A stretch of DNA of 64,000 nt from Parapedobacter defluvii. GTDB lineage: Bacteria; Bacteroidota; Bacteroidia; Sphingobacteriales; Sphingobacteriaceae. Of the stretch, positions 62,772-64,000 are shown piece after piece; positions within the stretch are counted from its first letter, which is position 1; every line of letters begins with the position of its first letter. A program made the translations under genes and the position numbers. Under the pieces are notes generated by a model that saw only the letters and a list, made by a program, of their open reading frames with translations, ran no database searches and was not told the origin of the DNA. The DNA lies in assembly GCF_014642075.1 (NCBI RefSeq), contig NZ_BMIK01000012.1:62001-126000 (forward strand), written 5' to 3'.

Positions 62772-64000
62772 ATGAAATACCTATTTTATGCGGTACTGCC
62801 GTTTCTTTGCATTCAATCTGTCTGGGGCCAGCAATACCACATCCAAGGGCGGGTATACGCCGCCAGCGACAGCATCCCTTTTCCGAATGTGACCGTCTCG
62901 CTATTCGCTAAACCGGATTCGTCGCCGGTAGGGGAAACCATAAGCCACGCGGATGGTACCTTTGAACTGAAAGATATCCATGCGGGCGATTACCTGCTTC
63001 GGATTCAATACCTGGGCTATGAAAATACCGATCAGCCCGTGAAAGTGACCGGTAATACGGATGTAGGTTCTCTGTACCTCCATGAGGGAGCCCGGTTATT
63101 GGATGAGATAACGATTTTAGGTCGCCCCCCTGTAGGCAAACAACGCGGGGATACCATTCAATTCAATGCCGCGGCATTCCAGACCATGAAGGATGCCACG
63201 GCGCAAAGCCTGATTGAAAAGATGCCCGGTATGGGCAGTGAGGATGGCTCCTTGCAGGCACAGGGTGAAAATGTGACACAGATTTTGGTGGATGGCAAAC
63301 CCTTTTTCGGTACGGATGTCAAAGCGGCCCTGCAAAATCTGCCCGCGGAAATTATACAAAGTATCGAGGTCTATGACAAACTCAGTGACAAAGCGGAACT
63401 GAGTGGATTTGACGACGGTGAACGCCAGAAAACTATCAATATCGTCACCAAACCCAACAGCCGGCGGGGGCTCTTCGGCAAATCTTCTGCCGGATATGGC
63501 AACGATAACCGTTACCTGGCGGGTGCGAGTGTCAATGCGTTTAATGAGCACCAACGGCTTACGATAACCGGGTTGACGAACAACATCAATGCGGTCGACT
63601 ATTCGGCAGATCCGAACAGCCAGGGTGAGGTGCGCCCGCAAAACGGCATTATCAATACAAACCGCATCGGATTAAATTATACGGATACGTGGGGGGAAAA
63701 GATGGAAATCAATGCCAGCTATCTTTTCAACCATCGAAAGAACGTCGGCGAGGCTTCACTTTTTCGGGAATATGTGCTCCCGGATGACGACGGACAATAT
63801 TATACCGAGTCGAGCACGAATTCCCGTAGGAACATGGATCACCGATTTAACATGCGTTTTGAATACCAGATCGATAGCAACAACCGTATCTTATTCCGGC
63901 CGGATTTTTCAGCGGAATCCGATAAAGAAAACAGCTTCTTTTCGGGGAATACCGTTGCAGACTCGGGGCCAATGAATCAAACCCAAAACAGCAGGCAGGC
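62772..64000 (+). CDS. Outer-membrane beta-barrel/TonB-receptor-like protein, cut by window end
   Basis: The frame opens with ATG at 62772 and stays open to the last base (409 codons seen). A signal peptide (to about SVWGQQ) and a carboxypeptidase-regulatory-like domain (about residues 20-115) are followed by a plug-like region: MPGMGSEDGSLQAQGENV, QILVDGKPFFGTDVKAAL, then EIIQSIEVYDKLSDKAE. The barrel then begins (GLFGKSSAGYGNDNRYLAG). This layout matches the OMP_b-brl_3 group of outer-membrane receptors, distinct from SusC. Cargo is unknown. The 3' end is missing. Confidence 0.85.
   Translation, partial: MKYLFYAVLPFLCIQSVWGQQYHIQGRVYAASDSIPFPNVTVSLFAKPDSSPVGETISHADGTFELKDIHAGDYLLRIQYLGYENTDQPVKVTGNTDVGSLYLHEGARLLDEITILGRPPVGKQRGDTIQFNAAAFQTMKDATAQSLIEKMPGMGSEDGSLQAQGENVTQILVDGKPFFGTDVKAALQNLPAEIIQSIEVYDKLSDKAELSGFDDGERQKTINIVTKPNSRRGLFGKSSAGYGNDNRYLAGASVNAFNEHQRLTITGLTNNINAVDYSADPNSQGEVRPQNGIINTNRIGLNYTDTWGEKMEINASYLFNHRKNVGEASLFREYVLPDDDGQYYTESSTNSRRNMDHRFNMRFEYQIDSNNRILFRPDFSAESDKENSFFSGNTVADSGPMNQTQNSRQ

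Noticed and set aside
63117-63641. 174-codon frame on the minus strand near the window end
   Set aside because: The plus strand holds a coherent outer-membrane receptor frame open from 62772 to the last base; this is its shadow.

Overview
The window comes from a Bacteroidota chromosome, most likely a Sphingobacteriales member of the Pedobacter/Parapedobacter kind (genus is inference). The signs are two SusC/SusD pairs, promoters of the Bacteroidota type (TTTG, about 20 nt, TAnnTTTG), Tat-exported oxidoreductases, many outer lipoproteins and a long-form LysS. I saw no rRNA, tRNA, CRISPR array, phage or insertion sequence by eye.

Layout. 33-4936: fucose-isomerase-fold enzyme, AraB-type ribulokinase and a sodium/sugar symporter. 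4962-7876: a lineage-specific hypothetical gene (minus strand) and a GT39/ArnT-type membrane glycosyltransferase, with four 11-bp direct repeats between them. 7997-11030: purple-acid-phosphatase-like enzyme and PafA-type alkaline phosphatase. 11375-19331: a tightly packed eight-gene operon (GMC oxidoreductase, gluconate-2-dehydrogenase subunit 3, Tat-exported Gfo/Idh/MocA, PF06439/DUF1080, OMPDC/HPS-like decarboxylase, zinc-type dehydrogenase, SDR, TIM-barrel isomerase). 19424-30603 and on to 32868: two aldolase-type enzymes, an unassigned glycosidase-like protein, three BNR/sialidase-fold proteins, a PqaA-like hydrolase, a second metallophosphatase and a propeller/toroid lipoprotein. 33093-47928: HGSNAT/NagX-like acyltransferase, small lipoprotein, SusCD pair 1, ceramidase-like hydrolase, second PqaA paralogue, SusCD pair 2. 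48122-53831: PSD1/DUF1501/cytochrome-c module of the type common in Planctomycetes. 53901-64000: acetyl-xylan-esterase-like protein, FMN glutamate-synthase-like protein, M28 peptidase, then housekeeping genes lysS, sufE and sufS, a small lipoprotein and an outer-membrane receptor cut by the window end.

How it works together (inference). 1-47928 reads as one large glycan-utilisation region. SusCD pairs import oligosaccharides. Exported oxidoreductases plus the DUF1080 protein fit the recently recognised 3-keto-glycoside route (oxidise at C3, cleave by elimination, process the keto sugar), and cytoplasmic isomerases, dehydrogenases, a kinase and aldolases finish the job. The substrate cannot be read from the sequence.

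The most striking signal is regulatory. Six promoters (ahead of the symporter, metallophosphatase, DapA-family aldolase, PqaA, NagX-like acyltransferase and SusC2 genes) share an AT-rich/GGCA element whose proximal copy lies at exactly the same distance from the -7 box in all six. In four promoters the repeats are 21 bp apart, in two they are 29 bp apart. This looks like an AraC-type activator site, yet no regulator gene lies in the window. The PSD1 module, the esterase and housekeeping genes have ordinary promoters without it. Other oddities are three arrays of 7-bp repeats and a perfect hairpin whose loop is the last codon plus stop codon of susD2.
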